Below are positions 20,156 to 25,159 of a DNA stretch of 25,159 nucleotides, in pieces (position 1 is the stretch's first letter; each line of letters opens with the position of its first letter). The translations under genes and the position numbers were made by a program. Below the pieces are notes generated by a model that ran no database searches, was not told where the DNA came from, and saw nothing but the letters and a program-made list of their open reading frames with translations. Where the stretch lies: positions 15,809-40,967 of the forward strand of contig JAMYWO010000320.1 of assembly GCA_024220525.1 (NCBI GenBank), given 5' to 3'. The stretch is from Cochliopodium minus. Its lineage: Eukaryota > Discosea > Himatismenida > Cochliopodiidae.

Positions 20156-23100
20156 ATGTCAAGAACTTCAAGAATTTTTGGTGGCAGCAATGAATCTACA
20201 GAATCTTCAAAGAAAAAAAAATTCAAACAAAAATTTAAAGAGAAAGAATCAAAGAAAAAGATTGAATCATCAAGCGAATCTAGCGAAGATATTAAGGAGT
20301 CCAAACAAGAAATAAGCAATAATATACCACTAATAACAAGAAAAACAAGTATTGGGATGATGGATAGAATTGATTTGAAAACAAGCATGAGTTTGAAGGA
20401 TGTCCCTCAGATATCTGAAAAAGATAGCCAGAAATCGAATATTAATACCCATGATTTGGATGAAATGATCCAAAAGAAAAGGATAGAGAATATAATGAAT
20501 GCAACCAAGATGGAAAAAAATATGACAGAAATTCAAAAGAAGAATATAGCAATGATAAATGAAATAGAAGATTGGAAAAGTGGATCAAGCCTGAAACAAG
20601 TATATCATATTCAATTAAACGATATCTATCCTGCCAACAATTCATTTTTTTTTTAGTTTCTTGGGAAAGATTTTAATCCAATAGTTAATACACCAAGTGG
20701 TACAAACCCTGTTATTGTAGCTGCAGCAAATAATAATACAGAGTGTAAGATATTTTTAAAGTTTTATTTAATTATTATGTTTATTTATGGGAAGGTCTTC
20801 AATTTTTTCTCGACAATGGTGTTTCTTTGAGGGCACAAGATGAATTAGTACAATTTTTTATCAAATAACATTAAATAAATAAATAAAATAAAATAATATT
20901 TATTAGGGAGCCTATACGATACACAGTGCTTCCTATAATAACTGTATTGAAAGTGTAAAGTTTTTGTACGATAAACTTGGACCATCTTGCTTAACGGACA
21001 AAGATTTTTCCGAAAGTAAAATTTTTTTGAATTTTTTTTTAAAATTTAAAACTATATTTAAAAAATAGAAACTTGTTTGGACAATGCGATTAATGCAGGG
21101 AACAAAGAAGTAACAAAATTTCTGCAAGAGAAACTGATTGATTCAATATGGGGAGAAGTAGAAAGAAATAACCCTGAAAAACTAAAAAAGCTATTGGAAT
21201 CCATAGACATTGACTCTTTCGATTACATACAATCTGAAATGCTCGATTTTTCTTGTAAGAAAAAATATGTGGATGTTGTTAATGTTCTTTTCAATTTTGG
21301 TGCTTCTTGTTATTTATCTCACAAGGATTCTCAGGGGTACAATACTTTGGAGTCTCTATTTCTTTCCCAGAAAGACCAAGTAGTTTTGGACCAAGAAACA
21401 ATTTCCTTGATAAAACTTCTCCAAAGTAAAGGAGCAATCGTTTTCATTCACGATAAAGGACACACAATAGAAGATTTTACAGGGAAAAATAATCATTTAA
21501 AAGGTTTAAAAATTAAAATTTCAATTTATTCTCTTTGTTTATTTATTTTATTTTTATTTTATTTTATTTTATTTTATTTTATTTTATTTTATTTTATTTT
21601 ATTTTATTTTTATTTTATTTTTATTTTTATTTTATTTTTTATTTTTATTTTTTAGGGATTCTGCTTGATTCTCCACCAACTCAACTAGATTTGTCAGTCA
21701 ATATTCTTTCTTCTATCAAAGAATTAGATCTTACAAATGCTTCTTTGAAAACAGTTCCCCAATCCATTTCTCTTTTTATCTACTTGGAAAGGCTCTATAT
21801 TGCTGATAACAATTTGGATGTTTTGCCTTCTTTTTTGACAAAGTTGAATCACTTGTATTGGGTTAATTTAGATTGGAATCAGGGAAATGATTTATCCACC
21901 ATTCCTGACGAGATTTTGGGTAAAATTTTTTTTTCAGATTTTTTTATTTATTTAAAATTTTTTTTGTTTTTATTTTTTGTTTATTTTTTTGTTAATTTTT
22001 GTTTATTTTTTAAATTTTTTTTGGTTAAATTTCGTTCTTTTTAATAGATGATTTCAAAAATGGAAAGATAGAATCTTTGAAATCTTATTTAAAACATCTT
22101 GAAGGATCAAAGGAGATATGGAATCAAGTAAAACTTGTGGTTGTTGGAAAGGAAGGTGTAGGGTAAAAAAACAAAGAATTTTTTAATTTTTTGTTTTTTT
22201 ATGTTAAATATTAATAATTTTTAAAAAGGAAAACTCATCTTTTGAAAGCTTTGAAGGGAATCAGAAAGCATGAGAACATATCAACGGATGGGATTAGCAT
22301 TGACAATAACTGGAAAATTCAAAGGATGGAAGGTGAAATTACTATTCGTACTTTCGGTAAGAAATAAGAATCATTTTTTAAAAAATAATTTTTGTTCATT
22401 TTTTTGAAATAAATAAAAAGATTTTGGTGGGCAAGCTGTCTATTGTAAATTTTTTTAAAATTTTTTAAAATTATATCTAAATTAAATTTATTATTTCAAG
22501 ATCCAACCCATCAAGTAATAATTCCTTCAAAAAAAAAAAAAAATTTTATTAACATTTTTAAATAGTTTTTTTTGACAGGAAATTCTATATATTGCATTGT
22601 TTTCAATTTAACAGATCCAAATTACTTTGTAAGAATTAACTATTGGATATCTACCATCAATACAGTCATAAAGGGTTCTCAAAGGCCAAGTGTTTTATTA
22701 ATTGGTTAATTTAGAATAAAAATAATAAAATTAAAAATTAAAGTATATTTTGAAAGGATCTCATCTTGATGTTGTCTTGTTGAAGAAAATAGACTTGAAG
22801 CCAATAGAAAAAAATTTAGAAAAAATCAAAAAGAAAAACAGGCAGATATTGGGTTTTGTTTGCATTTCTTGCATCACAGGTGATGGAATAGAAGAATTGA
22901 AAGAGTATATTCTAGAGGTAAAAAAAAATTTATGAATAAAATATTTTTCATTTTAAATTTTTTTTTTTTAAATTTATTTTTCTTTAAAATTTAGATTGCT
23001 GTAAATAAAAAACTTGTCAATAAAGTAGTACCAAAATATTACAAAGGCATAACAATTTTCTTTTTTTTAAAATAATCATTTTTCCATTTATTTTTTTAAT

Positions 23101-25159
23101 TCATTTATTTTAGATTTGGACACAATCGTTTCTAACATGGGACTCAAAGGAAACAATGCTAAAGAATACATTTCATGGTCGGAATATAAATCAATAACTG
23201 ATAATTTCAAAGTCCCTGAAAACGCCATCATTGTTGCGACAAAATTTCTAAATGATTGTGGAAGTAAAATAAATTCATTTATATCCATTTTTTATTCAAA
23301 TTTAAATTAATTTTTTTGTTTTTTTTTTTTAAAAAGGTTTAATGTGGTTTGGAGATTCAGACATGGTTTCCATTCAGAAGGATTCTCTTGCTGACATTGT
23401 CATCTTCAATCTCCAGTGGTTGGCTGACAGAATGAGCAGCATAATTTCTTACAAGCTTTCTTGGTAAATTAAATAAGAATTATTTTTCGGAAAATTAATT
23501 TTAAATTTTTTTTTTAAAAAAAGTTCATTTTTTTTTTTTTATTTAATAGGCAAAAAGGAATTATTCCTATAAAATCTTTGAGGTCAATTTGGGATGAAAA
23601 ATTTGATCTATCAGTTCAAGAAAAGATAATCAACATTCTAGAGAAATTTGAAATAATATTTTGTTCTTACAAAGCCACTGATTCGGAGGGAATGGAAACC
23701 AAAAAAGGGATAGAAACTTTGGATCATCTTTTGATACCATCTTTATTGCCTGCAAAATCTCCAAAGAGCGAGTATGAAAACGGTATTTTGCCTTTAGACA
23801 AAGAAAGAAAAGATTTGGTTCATCATCAAAGGGAAATCAATTTTCAGTTCATTGCCTTGTTAGAAGAAAACTTTCGAAATTTTTTTTAATTTTCTTTTAT
23901 TTTTTAAAGAGGATTCTTTTCGAGATTGGTTGTAAGATTTTTGAACTCTGGAAATTTCAAAGTTGAAGAATATTGGTTGAATGGTGAAAAAAAAAAAAAG
24001 AAATTTTTTTTTCAAACCTTTTATTTATTTATTATTAAAGGATTGGTTGTTTCTGATGATATCGGAGATAAAGCATTGATACTGTGTGACATCGATCATT
24101 CTCACTCTCAATATTACTTGAAGATTATCTCAGAATATTCCCAAGAAAAGAAGAAAGTACAAATTGATCTTCCTGACATAATCGAGCAAGTTTTGAACAA
24201 CAATGAAGAAGAGGAGCCAGAAAATCAAGAGAAAAAAATTATAGATGAGAGATCCAACAGTAATTCAAATTCTTCTTTGGAAGCAGAAAAGAGCCCAAAA
24301 GAAATAAAGAAAAACGATGATGATGATTCTGATATAGAATATGAAGATTTTGCTTATAAAAATACACTTGGAAAGAAAGAAGCTACCATTGGAAATAATA
24401 ATAAGAAGAAGGGAAGCATTTTTATTGCTAACAAAAAACCCAATAACAACATCAGTTCTGGGATCAATTTAGGTATTTTGGACAATTCTTTTGTGATCAG
24501 CAACGAAATCAAAAAACTTTCTCAAAAACACCACTTGTTGAACAGGCTGAACATAGATTCCATTGCAAGATGTCTCAACACTTTCCAAACTGAGAAAACA
24601 GGAGAACTTTCGTTTAAAGAAGGAGACATCATCCACATCATTTCTCCCGAAAAAATGTTGGCGAGATCTCCTTGTTCAAATGAACTCTTACACTATGACG
24701 AAAGGATGATCCAAACCATTACTGATTCTCCTGAACTTAATTTAACCACCAGTTGGAACTACTTTTCTCCTAAAACATCTAGCTGGCAGAGTTTATCAAG
24801 TTATGCAGACAAAATCGAAAAGAATTTCTGTAAATTTATTGCTAGGGGACATCCCAACACTCTTCTCGTTGGAGAATTTGAAATCAACTTTCAAACAATG
24901 AAAATCTTCAAAAAGTTTTTCTCGGAAAAAAATCAATCTTATCATCTTATCAGAGGAAATCGTGATTTGATATTTACTAGTGGAGATCTTTTGTTTGTTG
25001 CAAAGAAATTGTTGTATCTCATTGATCATTTTGAGGAGGGAGAAAACATGGAGAAAGAAAACAACCTCTCTTCTTCTCAAAAGCTTTCTTATCGACAAAA
25101 AATCTTAAAAATCAGATCCAAACTTTCTCAGGTTGTCAAAGAAATAGAAAAATCCCAAA
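20156..25159 (+). CDS. Roco-family protein, 5' part: ankyrin, LRR, Roc GTPase, COR, SH3-like and WWE-like segments (continues past the window)
   Basis: Eighteen exons: 20156-20599, 20657-20744, 20795-20847, 20907-21015, 21069-21503, 21656-21919, 22048-22162, 22229-22356, 22421-22444, 22501-22514, 22566-22704, 22757-22917, 22995-23046, 23114-23263, 23337-23463, 23550-23858, 23910-23983, 24041 to the edge; about 1268 residues visible. A charged leader (about 1-148) precedes ankyrin repeats (about 149-375) and LRRs (about 377-464; SIKELDLTNASLKTVP, YLERLYIADNNLDVLP). Roc (about 490-650) has GKEGVGKT, STDGISI, DFGGQ, GSHLD and ITGDGIEEL. COR (about 680-930) has DIVIFNLQWLADRM, LLIPSLLP and GFFSRLVVRF. 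An acidic linker (DDDDSDIEYEDF) leads to an SH3-like start (about 1069; ARCLNTFQTEKTGELSFKEG) and a WWE-like segment (about 1132-1203). Roc-COR is the GTP-dependent dimerising switch of the family; a kinase is expected downstream but not seen. The intron after 23046 appears to be GC-AG. Confidence 0.85.
21541..21652 (+). repeat. (ATTTT)n pentanucleotide array inside an intron
   Basis: About a dozen near-perfect ATTTT units followed by ATTTTT-type units, filling most of the 152-nt intron 21504-21655 of the second Roco gene and running into its ttttttag acceptor. It acts as an extreme polypyrimidine tract and is likely to vary in length. Confidence 0.85.

Noticed and set aside
24562-24720. A complete SH3 domain
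   Set aside because: Only the first half matches; the conserved WW and the G..P.NYV end are missing, so it is kept as SH3-like only.
1-25159. tRNA or rRNA genes, CRISPR arrays, operons, integrated virus or transposon
   Set aside because: No cloverleaf, rRNA-like GC-rich segment, spaced repeat array, terminal repeats, or recognisable transposase, reverse transcriptase or capsid sequence was seen by eye.

Overview
The window reads as nuclear DNA from an AT-rich, intron-dense amoeboid protist. Genes are close together and split by short introns, mostly 45-180 nt, usually opening with gtaaa and ending in a T-rich tract plus ag. The gene set includes Roco-type kinases, a Ras close to dictyostelid Ras, ankyrin proteins with zinc ribbons, a DCAF4-like WD protein and an ELO elongase. 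This suggests Amoebozoa or another free-living amoeba, but nothing here fixes the genus. Exon models were built by hand from splice sites, reading phase and family motifs.

The two single 'n' characters (4085 and 10220) each sit at the edge of a low-complexity array, and each truncates a gene on both sides. I treat the window as three blocks joined across gaps of unknown size. Block 1 (1-4084) holds a tandem pair of ankyrin/zinc-ribbon genes (+) and the C-lobe of a Ser/Thr kinase (-). Block 2 (4086-10219) holds the 3' part of a Roco/LRRK-like gene (linker, TKL kinase, beta-propeller; 15 exons, +), about 1.5 kb of decayed coding sequence, and the first codons of another zinc-ribbon gene. Block 3 (10221-25159) holds, in order: part of an SLC35A-like nucleotide-sugar transporter (-), an ELO fatty-acid elongase (+), a CPBP-type membrane protease (+), a Ras GTPase (-), a DCAF4-like WD40 protein (-), a Maf-like nucleotide pyrophosphatase (-), and the 5' part of a second Roco gene (+) that runs off the right edge.

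The second Roco gene is the most unusual object. Its visible order is ankyrin repeats, LRRs, Roc GTPase, COR, an SH3-like stretch and a segment matching the WWE fold, which in other proteins reads ADP-ribose signals. Other points of note are exons of 10, 14, 14, 19 and 24 nt, a probable GC-AG intron in the Roc-COR region, a Ras start codon apparently created by splicing, an elongase whose HxxHH box reads QxxHH, and mosaic divergence between the tandem ankyrin genes.

The genes do not form one pathway. Several belong to signalling (two Roco proteins, Ras, a kinase) or to membrane and lipid work (ELO, nucleotide-sugar transporter, membrane protease). Maf and the second Roco gene are divergent and share a 157-nt upstream region. 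Ras and the membrane protease are convergent.
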